A stretch of 64,000 nucleotides of DNA from Alphaproteobacteria bacterium (GTDB lineage Bacteria > Pseudomonadota > Alphaproteobacteria > UBA6615), in contig PBMH01000024.1 of assembly GCA_002722515.1 (NCBI GenBank), forward strand, positions 1-64,000, given 5' to 3'. Under the pieces are notes generated by a model. That model made no database searches. It saw only the letters and a program-made list of their open reading frames with translations, and had not been told where the DNA came from. This document shows, piece by piece, positions 19,463-28,321 of the stretch. Numbering within the stretch: the first letter of the stretch is position 1; each line of letters begins with the position of its first letter. A program made the translations under genes and the position numbers.

Positions 19463-20035
19463 ATGCACATAACCACCTTCATTCTCGTTATTCCGTTATT
19501 AGGAATTGGCTTGTGGAGCCTTAGTGCCGCCACCTGGATACACAGCAAAGCAGCAATTGCTCAACTACTTTTGGAGCGCGCATGGGATACAAAAATAGGC
19601 GATGACATCGAGGGCGCTACACGACCTTGGCCCTGGGCAGACACAGAACCAATTGCCCGCGTCATTGTACCAAGGTTAGGTATCGACCAGATCATCCTAT
19701 CGAACGCAAGCGGACGATCACTTGCATTTGGACCCGCTCATCTCAACGGAACCGCTTCACCCGGCTCGCCCGGGCACAGCATTGTTTCCGGACACCGGGA
19801 CACACATTTTTCTTTCCTTCGCCATCTAAAACTCGGCGATACGCTAGAAATCGTGCGCGTGGACCGCCAAAAGGTGCCTTATCGCGTTATTGCACGGACA
19901 ATAATCGATTCCCGAACAGCACTGCTCGGAGATTCACTCGGACGGACAGTTGCGTCCCTCGTGACATGCTATCCATTCGATGCACTAACGAGTAATGGCC
20001 CATTACGTTACGTCGTCACTGCCGAAGCAATTTAA
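19463..20035 (+). CDS. Class GN sortase
   Basis: Catalytic His in GHSIVSGHRDTHFSFLRHL, Cys in LVTCYPFDA, Arg in GPLRYVV; N-terminal hydrophobic anchor. Confidence 0.9.
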   Translation: MHITTFILVIPLLGIGLWSLSAATWIHSKAAIAQLLLERAWDTKIGDDIEGATRPWPWADTEPIARVIVPRLGIDQIILSNASGRSLAFGPAHLNGTASPGSPGHSIVSGHRDTHFSFLRHLKLGDTLEIVRVDRQKVPYRVIARTIIDSRTALLGDSLGRTVASLVTCYPFDALTSNGPLRYVVTAEAI

Positions 20036-20149
20036 ATTTGCGTTCCAACACTCACGGAAGAAAACGCCGTCAGGTGAAGGCCGCGATCGTTATATTGACT
20101 GACGCGATAAAGAACAAAGGCTAATCAAAAGTCCGTAAAAGGTGTCCAT

Positions 20150-20188
20150 CCGTTAAAAAAATAACGGCACAACGGCCGCTAAGCCGTT
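20150..20188 (-). terminator. Possible terminator downstream of tRNA-Arg
   Basis: Inverted repeat AACGGC-ttagcg-GCCGTT on the minus strand followed by GTGCCGTTATTTTTT; nested CCGTTA-AAAAAA-TAACGG palindrome. Confidence 0.4.
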
Positions 20189-20194
20189 GAAAAA

Positions 20195-20271
20195 TGGCGC
20201 GCCCGGCAGGATTCGAACCTGCGACAACCGGCTTAGAAGGCCGGTGCTCTATCCAGCTGAGCTACGGGCGC
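20195..20271 (-). tRNA. tRNA-Arg (anticodon TCT)
   Basis: Reverse complement GCGCCCGTAGCTCAGCTGGATAGAGCACCGGCCTTCTAAGCCGGTGGTTGTCGCAGGTTCGAATCCTGCCGGGCGCGCCA folds as a cloverleaf with encoded CCA. Confidence 0.95.
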
Positions 20272-20355
20272 CACGCAACGCTCCAGATTATCCAGCATCG
20301 CCGGATTCACAAAAATCACGAAGCCCGAAATTCCGATGCCTCATATCAAGGGCTA

Positions 20356-20661
20356 TCAGTGGCTCCAGGGAATTCTACGACGAAACGCAAAGTTATCTGC
20401 GTATGCTATTGGTTTAACTACTCTTTTCTTACTCTCCCGCACCATATATTCAAGACCTCGGCTCTCCGCGTGAGCAACCGCTTCGTCACGGGTTTCAAAC
20501 GTCAGCCGGACCTGCTGCATTGTGTCACCCGCCCCTGGCCAGCCCATTAGCGGATCGAGCTGTTGACGATGCGTCGGCTCGAACTCGAGCACCCAGTTTT
20601 GGGTCTTCGCGCGGCCTGACTGCATCGCTGTCTTCGTAGGCTTGAAAATGCGCGCCTTCAT
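20356..20661 (-). CDS. ETC complex I subunit (NDUFS4/18 kDa-like)
   Basis: MKARIFKPTKTAMQSGRAKTQNWVLEFEP...DPLMGWPGAGDTMQQVRLTFETRDEAVAHAESRG, characteristic of the family. Confidence 0.9.
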   Translation of the reverse strand: MKARIFKPTKTAMQSGRAKTQNWVLEFEPTHRQQLDPLMGWPGAGDTMQQVRLTFETRDEAVAHAESRGLEYMVRESKKRVVKPIAYADNFAFRRRIPWSH

Positions 20662-20728
20662 GTCTGATTCCTTGGTGAAAAAAGCATTCTAATGGCGAAA
20701 ATGATTGAACACAGCGCAGATAGTGCCG

Positions 20729-21481
20729 TCAACTCATGGTCAAACCACCATTCACGTCGAGACAACTCCCGGTGATGAACGCGGCCTCGTCGGATGCTAG
20801 GAAAAGAGCTGCATTTGCAATATCGCGCGCGGTCCCAAGCCGCCTTAACGGAATCTGCTCCCTAAGCGCTGCCTCCGCATCCGACAACCAACTCTCAGTC
20901 ATTGGGGTAGGTGTCGGACCAGGCGCGATCGCATTCACGGTGATATTATAGGGCCCAAGCGCTTTGCATAAGGCGCGGGTTAGCCCTATGACACCAGCCT
21001 TTGACGAGGTATATGGCAGACCACCACCGGTCGCAACACCACCGTGGCGCCACGCAGACGACGAAAGGTTGATAATCCGACCTCGGTTGCGATCCATCAT
21101 GTGCTTTGCCACCGCCCGAGCACCGTAAAACTCGCCGCTGAGGTTAACATCGAGGACTCTTTGCCAGTCAGAAATTTCGTATTCCAGCCAGTTCTTCTTG
21201 GGCGAATAGCCGGCATTATTAACGAGAATGTCGAGGGCACCGAAATCCGTTATCGCACCCTCAATAGCGCGCTGGACCGCGTCGAAATCAGAAACGTCAA
21301 GATTAACAGGGGTTAGTTTCGACGCATCAACTTCTGTCTCAGACATGGTTCGGTCAAGATTATCCAAGTCTATGTCGGCAATCACGACACGCGCACCCTC
21401 CTCGACGAAACGCTCGGCGATAGCGCGGCCGATCCCCTTAGAGCCGCCAGTTACAAACGCTGTTCGGTCGCGCAGACGCAT
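20729..21481 (-). CDS. SDR-family oxidoreductase
   Basis: ORF to 21550, likely start MRLRDRTAFVTGGSKGIG at 21481; YTSSK active site. Confidence 0.9.
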   Translation of the reverse strand: MRLRDRTAFVTGGSKGIGRAIAERFVEEGARVVIADIDLDNLDRTMSETEVDASKLTPVNLDVSDFDAVQRAIEGAITDFGALDILVNNAGYSPKKNWLEYEISDWQRVLDVNLSGEFYGARAVAKHMMDRNRGRIINLSSSAWRHGGVATGGGLPYTSSKAGVIGLTRALCKALGPYNITVNAIAPGPTPTPMTESWLSDAEAALREQIPLRRLGTARDIANAALFLASDEAAFITGSCLDVNGGLTMS

Positions 21482-21617
21482 TATGCACCTGATCAATGGC
21501 CCCGGAACGGAAGGGCGAAATAAAAATAAGAGACCCCTTTTGACCTTCAAGAATCCACATCAGGAGCTTGAGATAAAATTAGGGTCTATGCATATCCCGA
21601 TAGAAATCTGATGTTTT

Positions 21618-21965
21618 CTAACTCACATTAGAAACATCTTTAAGCCGCATGCCGTTTGGAGCAAATTCTTTTCCATCTGGAAGCATAATTTGGATACCAA
21701 TTCCCATTTTATTTTTAAATGTTTCCTCTATTTGGCCGACTGTATGCGATTTTTTTATAACTATGCCCTCGACCTTTCGCTCGCAGATGCTCGCAAGCGT
21801 TTGCTTTGGGTCAGCACGTTTGGAACCACGGCCTGTATTGAGACTTTTATAAACACGGATTTCTGTACCGAATGATTCCTTAAACGACTCAGTGAATGTG
21901 GAGACATGCTGTTTCCCATTAACTACGACGTCTTTCTTGCCCAGTACTTTATTTAACAAACCCAT
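21618..21965 (-). CDS. Small hypothetical protein, paralog of the upstream gene, with an internal two-fold repeat
   Basis: SD AGGAGG upstream of ATG; FKESFGTEIRVYK..TLAS and FKNKMGIGIQI..MRLKDV repeat units, shared with the ORF at 22002. Confidence 0.7.
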   Translation of the reverse strand: MGLLNKVLGKKDVVVNGKQHVSTFTESFKESFGTEIRVYKSLNTGRGSKRADPKQTLASICERKVEGIVIKKSHTVGQIEETFKNKMGIGIQIMLPDGKEFAPNGMRLKDVSNVS

Positions 21966-22001
21966 AAGCAGGCCTCCTGACCAAAGAAGAAATCATCGAT
22001 T

Positions 22002-22289
22002 TTACCGATTCAATGACGCCAACGTGGCATCGTTATCAGCTAAGCCACCTTTTTTATTCTCAACTTGAACTTTTATGCCCATCTCTTCTTTGAATATTTT
22101 TTCTACGTTCTTAACTTTTGTGTTGCCGCCAAAATCAATCGCGCCGCCTTTTGAACCTTTTTCTGTTAGGCTTTTAAGGGCAACATCATCAGCCAGTTTT
22201 ACACCCTTATACACACGGATGCCGACGCCAAATTCTTTTTTAAAGTCCGCCTGGAATGAACTGACTTTTTTCCGTTGATCAACCTTCAT
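22002..22289 (-). CDS. Small hypothetical protein with an internal two-fold repeat
   Basis: SD GAGGAG upstream; FKKEFGVGIRVYKGVKLADDVALKSL and FKEEMGIKVQVENKKGGLADNDATLASL are mutually similar halves. Confidence 0.75.
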   Translation of the reverse strand: MKVDQRKKVSSFQADFKKEFGVGIRVYKGVKLADDVALKSLTEKGSKGGAIDFGGNTKVKNVEKIFKEEMGIKVQVENKKGGLADNDATLASLNR

Positions 22290-22689
22290 TTGCTAACTCC
22301 TCGTATCCTTGGGTTTCTTAGTAAGCAGGAATCGTATTGCATATAAGGGATACCTGCAAGAACAAGAAAAGTGTACCATTCTCGGAACCAAAATCCAGGC
22401 ATGCATGGCCGCAAAGAGGACTGGTCGCGATATGAACTGTAGGGAGCTAACCAACCTTAGCGCCACCGGAACTTTTTCGTAAAAAACCCAGTTTCCTGGA
22501 TAACCAGATCGCAAACCGCTTACAGCTTACGTTACCGTCGTTAAAATAGAACCGCACCCCCTGCGATATGCCAAACACGCCACGCAGAAAACGCTTGAAG
22601 TGATGGGTCAGCTGCCACGAATGCTCAACAAAAGTCACACTATTCAACGATACCAAGCTTATCGAGAACGGCTAAGTCATTGATTTTAT

Positions 22690-22766
22690 TGGTCGGGGCG
22701 ACGAGATTCGAACACGCGACCCCCTGCTCCCAAAGCAGGTGCTCTACCAGGCTGAGCTACGCCCCG
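22690..22766 (-). tRNA. tRNA-Pro (anticodon TGG)
   Basis: Reverse complement CGGGGCGTAGCTCAGCCTGGTAGAGCACCTGCTTTGGGAGCAGGGGGTCGCGTGTTCGAATCTCGTCGCCCCGACCA; cloverleaf with CCA. Confidence 0.95.
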
Positions 22767-22871
22767 ACCGCGATTTTCTCGGTTTTTTTGCTTCCCGCGT
22801 CAAGGCCAAATTAACAAGTAGCAATTAAACTATGCCTTTATTCAAACTGAAGAACTCTCATTATCTAAAAT

Positions 22872-23360
22872 TCAAGGGTACGGCGCTGTTAGACCATCGT
22901 GAAATACACGGTCGCCAACCTTAATCTCCAGACGGCTTACGGTTCCTGCATTCACTTCAAGTACGGCCCGTGCTCGACGGCGCGAGGAAATCATTGCTCG
23001 AGACAGAGGTATCGCATTCTCCACGATATGGACGATATTCCCGTCACCGCCAATAAACAGCATGTCCAACGGCAGATAAGTGTTTGCCATCCACATGGTT
23101 AGCAAACGGTCCCGCTTATAAAGAAAGATCATCCCTGCGCTTGGCGCTAACTCATTACGAAACATCAGACCGCGTGAACGCTGTTCGTCATTCGTCGCGA
23201 CCTCAACATCGAATATATGAACCGCGTCAGCAGTCTCGATCCGTAGGCTTGAACGACTGAATTCAATCTCGGCATCTGCTAGGGCAGGGTACGTCGCTAC
23301 CACTTGTGTGGCGATCCCCAAAAGGTATAAAAAATATACTATTTTATTGTTTTTTTTCAA
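22872..23360 (-). CDS. DUF192 family protein with signal peptide
   Basis: RSRGLMFRNELAPSAGMIFLY..MWMANTYLPLDMLFIGGDGNIVHI..VLEVNAGT. Confidence 0.88.
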   Translation of the reverse strand: MKKNNKIVYFLYLLGIATQVVATYPALADAEIEFSRSSLRIETADAVHIFDVEVATNDEQRSRGLMFRNELAPSAGMIFLYKRDRLLTMWMANTYLPLDMLFIGGDGNIVHIVENAIPLSRAMISSRRRARAVLEVNAGTVSRLEIKVGDRVFHDGLTAPYP

Positions 23361-23680
23361 TTGGTTATCACGCCTTACTATTTTTTAGACAAGTATTGTA
23401 ATTGCCCCCGACAATAGCCTGCCTCGCGTCTAAACTCGCCTCAACCGAAATTTCGGCGACGGGTAGCGGGCACCCCCGGTACCGAAACCAGGCGTTTGAT
23501 GTCGCGATTGGAACTCCTGCAGACCCCATTGCCGATGAACAGCAGACGATCGAGCTTTGGCGCGGTTCGGGAGAGGTTTGACGTACAGTCCGGTTCATAA
23601 TGTGTCCCTAACGCGGGACGGAGCCGAAGGCAATATAAGGCGTTGACCTCGCACGCGCCTGCGAACCATATTGATCTTCA

Positions 23681-23771
23681 CCACACGGGGAGCCATAGCG
23701 GCTGAGAGGTTCTGCATTGGGCAGGACGACCCTTAGAACCTGATCCGGTTCGCACCGGCGGAGGGACGTGG
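23681..23771 (+). promoter_or_regulatory. TPP (THI-box) riboswitch
   Basis: ACGGGGAGCC...GGCTGAGAGG...GACCCTTAGAACCTGATCCGGTTCGCACCGGCGGAGGGACGTGG matches the conserved TPP aptamer; located directly before a thiamin-type ABC transporter. Confidence 0.93.
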
Positions 23772-24565
23772 ATTTGATTGATACCTCGACAAACCATGCA
23801 GCGTCCTACCGGCCAATCGGCCTCAGCGTACGAAACGGACGCCTGGCATGGGGAGAGACGGTGTTGCTGAAAGATTTTTCCTTCGACGTCAAACCTGGTT
23901 CTTGGACCTGTTTGCTTGGCGAAAGCGGTGTAGGGAAATCAACGCTACTGCGCACGATCGCGGGCTTGATCGAACCAACGGGCCCGACTGAGATTCTAGA
24001 CCATGAGGGTTGCGCTCTGCGCGACCGGGTGGCCTACATGGCTCAGCAGGACCTGCTACTTCCCTGGCTGTCAGCAATCGACAATGTGATGCTGGGAGCC
24101 CGCCTGCGCGGCGAGGCTGTCGACGGGGATCACGCCCGCGATATCCTTGCCCGCACCGGCGTGGCCGAACGCGCCAACGCGCGGCCCGCCGAGATGTCCG
24201 GTGGCGAGCGGCAGCGGGTCGCCCTCGCCCGGACGCTCATGGAGGAGTGCCCGATCGTCCTGATGGACGAACCCTTCTCCGCCCTTGACGCTATCACACG
24301 AACACGGCTGCAGGATCTTGCCGTCAATCTACTCGCGCACCGCACCGTCCTGATGGTCACTCATGACCCGTTTGAGGCGCTGCGCTTAGCCGATGACGTT
24401 ATTATCCTACGCGGGCCCGTACTAGACCATGTGGGATCACCCAACATGCCGATTGTTCCGCCGGGAACCGTACCGCGTGATCCGACTGACCCGACATTGC
24501 GGGACGCGCACCAAGCGATCATGCATGCTCTGGCCGACCCGACCGTGACTGAAAAAACGGTATGA
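23768..24565 (+). CDS. thiZ: Thiamin-precursor-type ABC transporter ATP-binding protein
   Basis: Walker A GESGVGKST, signature MSGGERQRVALAR, Walker B VLMDEPFSALD; TPP riboswitch upstream; GTG start. Confidence 0.88.
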   Translation: MDLIDTSTNHAASYRPIGLSVRNGRLAWGETVLLKDFSFDVKPGSWTCLLGESGVGKSTLLRTIAGLIEPTGPTEILDHEGCALRDRVAYMAQQDLLLPWLSAIDNVMLGARLRGEAVDGDHARDILARTGVAERANARPAEMSGGERQRVALARTLMEECPIVLMDEPFSALDAITRTRLQDLAVNLLAHRTVLMVTHDPFEALRLADDVIILRGPVLDHVGSPNMPIVPPGTVPRDPTDPTLRDAHQAIMHALADPTVTEKTV

Positions 24566-25320
24566 GCTTCCTGCGACCCATCATCGTACTCGGGGGCCTG
24601 CTGGCTATCTGGCAGACGGCAGTCAGCGCGTTTGAGATCGCTCCATTCATCCTACCGGGCCCCCTCTCGGTCATTTCGGTGGCATTCGAGCGCACCGACA
24701 TCATCGCGCGGCATGCACTAGTCACCCTAAGTGAAATCCTGCTCGGTCTTCTATTCGGAACACTTTTCGGCAGTGCAAGTGCACTCGTGATGGCATATTT
24801 CCGGGGTGCTCGCGCTTGGGTTTTACCGGTTCTCGTGGTGTCCCAGGCGGTGCCAGTATTTGCTCTAGCGCCGGTCTTGGTCCTCTGGTTCGGCTACGGA
24901 ATGGCGCCCAAGGTCGCCATGGCAACGCTGATCATTTACTTCCCAGTTACAGCAGCCTTCTATGACGGTCTGCGTCGCACGGAGGTCGGCTGGATTGATC
25001 TAGCCCGGACTATGGGCGCGTCGAAGGCGGCGATACTTTACCATATCCGACTTCCCGCCGCCCTGCCCGCCTTCTCCTCCGGACTGCGTGTCGCGGCCGC
25101 CGTAGCTCCAATCGGTGCCGTCGTGGGCGAGTGGGTCGGCTCATCAGCCGGCCTCGGCTACTATATGCTTTTGATGAACGGCCGGGTGCAGACTGCTGCG
25201 ATGTTCGCCGCCTTATTCGTGCTCGCGCTGATGGCCGTCGCGATCTACTTTGTCATCGATAGAATCTTACGACGATTGATCGACTGGCAGAACGAACTCG
25301 ATCCCGCTGTCCATGACTGA
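24562..25320 (+). CDS. thiX: ABC transporter permease (thiamin-precursor type)
   Basis: BPD-type permease with EVGWIDLARTMGASKAAILYHIRLPAALPAFSSGLRVA; ATGA overlap with thiZ. Confidence 0.88.
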   Translation: MSFLRPIIVLGGLLAIWQTAVSAFEIAPFILPGPLSVISVAFERTDIIARHALVTLSEILLGLLFGTLFGSASALVMAYFRGARAWVLPVLVVSQAVPVFALAPVLVLWFGYGMAPKVAMATLIIYFPVTAAFYDGLRRTEVGWIDLARTMGASKAAILYHIRLPAALPAFSSGLRVAAAVAPIGAVVGEWVGSSAGLGYYMLLMNGRVQTAAMFAALFVLALMAVAIYFVIDRILRRLIDWQNELDPAVHD

Positions 25321-25338
25321 AAACTCAAACCCCAGAGT

Positions 25339-26289
25339 ATGGAACTTATGAAACCTAAACTCCTAAGTGCCGTTGTCTTCCTCCTTACTGCGCTAACGAC
25401 CCCTTCGCTTGCCGCGGACAAGCTAACGGTGATGCTGGACTGGTTCATTAATCCCGACCATGGGCCCCTTTATGTCGCCCTAGAACGTGGCGAATTCGAG
25501 AGACGCGGCCTTGAGGTTGAGTTAATTGCACCAGCTGACCCTAACGACCCCCCAAAGCTTGTCGCGGCCGGGCGTGCCGATCTAGCAATCTCGTATCAGC
25601 CGCAGCTTCACCTGCAAGTGGCCGAGGGCCTACCACTCACGCGGATCGGAACACTCGTCGCTACTCCGCTCGCTTCGTTGGTTGTACTGGCGGATGGCCC
25701 CGTGATGTCGATCGCGGACCTCAAGGGACGCAAGGTCGGTTTCTCCGTCGGTGGGTTCGAGGACGCGCTCCTTGGTGCCATGCTGGCCAAGCACGGACTA
25801 ACCCTCGACGATGTGGAACTTGTTAACGTCAATTTCTCGCTGTCGCCGTCGCTGATGAGCGGCCAAGTGGACGGCGTAATTGGCGCTTACCGCAACTTCG
25901 AACTGAACCAGATGGACATCGTCGGGCGCCCAGGCCGGGCGTTTTTTCTGGAGGAGGAAGGCGTACCTGCGTATGACGAACTTATCATCGTTGCTAAGAA
26001 CAACCGCCTTTCGGAGCCGCAGTTCGCTGAGTTCCTGGACGCGATCGAGGCAGCTACCCTGTTTATGATCAACCGGCCGGATGAAGCATGGGAGCTGTTC
26101 ATCAAGGGGCGTGAAGACCTGAACGATGAACTCAACCGACGGGCCTGGCGCGACACGCTACCCCGCTTCGCACTGCGCCCGGCTGCCCTCGACCGTGGCC
26201 GCTACGACCGTTTTGCTGAGTTTCTCAAGGGCCGCGGTCTTATTGAGACAATCCCGTCAGTTGACATTTACGCCGTGGAATTGCGTTAA
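25339..26289 (+). CDS. thiY: ABC transporter substrate-binding protein, NMT1/THI5-like
   Basis: KLTVMLDWFINPDHGPLYVALERGEFERRGLEVELIAPADPNDPPKLVAAGRADLAISYQP; signal peptide. Confidence 0.9.
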   Translation: MELMKPKLLSAVVFLLTALTTPSLAADKLTVMLDWFINPDHGPLYVALERGEFERRGLEVELIAPADPNDPPKLVAAGRADLAISYQPQLHLQVAEGLPLTRIGTLVATPLASLVVLADGPVMSIADLKGRKVGFSVGGFEDALLGAMLAKHGLTLDDVELVNVNFSLSPSLMSGQVDGVIGAYRNFELNQMDIVGRPGRAFFLEEEGVPAYDELIIVAKNNRLSEPQFAEFLDAIEAATLFMINRPDEAWELFIKGREDLNDELNRRAWRDTLPRFALRPAALDRGRYDRFAEFLKGRGLIETIPSVDIYAVELR

Positions 26290-26349
26290 ACCTATTTGGC
26301 ACATGCGGGTACTAAAATGTCGTCGGCCATGCCGGGGGGTCTGATGCGC

Positions 26350-28056
26350 CTAAAAAATATCAAAGAAATATAGGAACAGATAGGCGAACAGCAGTAACGC
26401 AACCCACAATACCATACTGCCCGTCGGCCAGGTTCGCGCCAACACGCCATGCGGGCCATGATGCCGGTAAAGTTGAATCAGGATGCGCTGCCCACGCCGG
26501 TTCACCGCATCATAAAAGCGCGTCTGAATCGCTGTGCCCAAAACCATCAAGCTCCGCAGAGCAGCGCTTCCGAGGCGGCGATAGAACCAGTCCGTGTCGA
26601 GGTTGATGCCGGATTTCGGCAATGGGTATCGTCCAAAACGGTGTAACAAAACAAAGGCGAGAGCCGAGAAAAATAGCAGCTGAAGCTGAGTAACAACATG
26701 CGAGACCGCGTAGACATTAAAAACTTTATAGTCCAGCGGGAATGGCAGGACAGAAAACAAGGCCGCCGGCCAAACACCAATCGCTAAACAAAGTGCGGCG
26801 GCCAGCCCCATAGCAACCAACATGTTCATTGGTGCCTCTTTTGGCCGCGCGCCGGAATCCGGGCCGTAAAAAGCAAAATATGGAACACGAATACCACAAT
26901 AAATGAGCACCCCGGCCGATGCGAACATAAGGGCAAAAAAAGCTTCCTTGTGCTCCCCCTCGAGGACCGCAGCCAGGATCAAGGATTTGCTCACGAAGCC
27001 ACTAAAAAGTGGGGCTGCTGCAATCGATAAAGCTCCTACAATACCGAACAGTGCAGTCAATGGCATTGTACGATAGAGCCCGCCCAGATTGCTTGCGAGC
27101 GTTGTTCCCATACGGTGCAAAATGGCACCAACCGACATAAATAGTAGCGCTTTGTATACGATATGCGTAACGGCATGCGCCGCAGCTCCATTAAGAGCCA
27201 AATCTGTTCCAACGCCGACGGCAACCACCATGAAGCCAAGTTGATTATTCAGGCTATAAGCGAGCACCTTTCGCAAGTCATTCTCGATAACCGCATAGAA
27301 CATAGGAAAGATCGCCATGATGGCGCCGATCCAAATCAGTTCCTCGGTGCCGGCGTAACCGCGCGCAAGCGTATAGATGGCGAGCTTGGTGGTGAAGGCA
27401 GACAGGAGCACCGCGCCCGTAACTGTTGCCTTAGGATAGGAATCCGCCAGCCAGTTGTGGAGAAGCGGGAATGCCGCCTTGATTCCGAAGGCGAAGAAAA
27501 TCAAAACGCCACCAGGACCGTCGAGCCCGATATCCCCGAAGGCGACCGAGCCAGTCTCGTGCCAACGCACGATCAGCCCCGCCAGCAGCAACACCCCGGA
27601 GCCCACCTGGATGATTAGGTAGCGCATGCCGGCGGCGAGCGCGTCGTGCGTACGGCTGGCAAGGATCAGGAATACCGAAGCGATGGCGGTGAGTTCCCAG
27701 AACACGAAGAGCGAGATCAGGTCCCCTGCGAAGACCGCCCCTACGGCCGCGCCCGAATAAACCAGACCAGAGACATGCTCGGCAGCCGCGCGCACATGTA
27801 GTGCGTAGACGATGCCCAGGAACGCGGCGATCAAAAAGATATAAGCGAAGATCCGGGACAGCGGATCGATACGTAGCAGCTCGAGCTCCTGCCCGAACGC
27901 GATGATCCCAAAGTGATTGCCGTCGGGCAGCATCCAGACCATCGCGAACGCGACGACGGGCAGCGCGAGCATCCAGATGGCTCGCAGCGGGCCACGCAAA
28001 ACCGCCACCGGGATGGCGCCGAGAATAATAATCAAACCTGGCGGAAACTCAGTCAT
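26350..28056 (-). CDS. Proton-translocating antiporter-like subunit (MrpD/NuoL family)
   Basis: FVFWELTAIAS, KAAFPLLHNWLADSYP, TTKLAIYTLARGY, GFVSKSLILAA conserved Glu/Lys helices; likely start at 28056. Confidence 0.85.
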   Translation of the reverse strand: MTEFPPGLIIILGAIPVAVLRGPLRAIWMLALPVVAFAMVWMLPDGNHFGIIAFGQELELLRIDPLSRIFAYIFLIAAFLGIVYALHVRAAAEHVSGLVYSGAAVGAVFAGDLISLFVFWELTAIASVFLILASRTHDALAAGMRYLIIQVGSGVLLLAGLIVRWHETGSVAFGDIGLDGPGGVLIFFAFGIKAAFPLLHNWLADSYPKATVTGAVLLSAFTTKLAIYTLARGYAGTEELIWIGAIMAIFPMFYAVIENDLRKVLAYSLNNQLGFMVVAVGVGTDLALNGAAAHAVTHIVYKALLFMSVGAILHRMGTTLASNLGGLYRTMPLTALFGIVGALSIAAAPLFSGFVSKSLILAAVLEGEHKEAFFALMFASAGVLIYCGIRVPYFAFYGPDSGARPKEAPMNMLVAMGLAAALCLAIGVWPAALFSVLPFPLDYKVFNVYAVSHVVTQLQLLFFSALAFVLLHRFGRYPLPKSGINLDTDWFYRRLGSAALRSLMVLGTAIQTRFYDAVNRRGQRILIQLYRHHGPHGVLARTWPTGSMVLWVALLLFAYLFLYFFDIF

Positions 28057-28321
28057 CGTAGAAATCCTCCCGCCGATGAACGAGCCGGGCGAGGATATCT
28101 CGGGCGACGAAGACGAGGACAAAACCGCCGATCAATCCGACGAGGGCGTAGAGCCCCGTCATCTTCTCGAAATGGCCGACATGCCCCACCCGGAGCGTAA
28201 TTTCCAGTAGGACTGACGCCGCGCAGCCGATATAGAGCGCCCACATCAGTTTGCGAACGTTCCCGGGCCGCTCGAACCACCCCTGGCTTGTTTCACCGTT
28301 CTGTTGCGGTCGATCGGTCAT
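28049..28321 (-). CDS. Small two-TM membrane protein of unknown function in the Mrp-like operon
   Basis: 90 aa with two hydrophobic segments (ALYIGCAASVLLEITLRVG, GLYALVGLIGGFVLVFVARDIL); overlaps both neighbouring operon genes. Confidence 0.7.
   Translation of the reverse strand: MTDRPQQNGETSQGWFERPGNVRKLMWALYIGCAASVLLEITLRVGHVGHFEKMTGLYALVGLIGGFVLVFVARDILARLVHRREDFYDD

Noticed and set aside
20187-20550. ORFs such as MARPAGFEPATTGLEGRCSIQLSYGR on the plus strand
   Set aside because: This is the antisense translation of the tRNA-Arg gene, a classic spurious ORF.
23368-23598. 76-aa minus-strand ORF upstream of the DUF192 gene
   Set aside because: No recognisable domain, composition atypical, no convincing RBS judged; may be non-coding.
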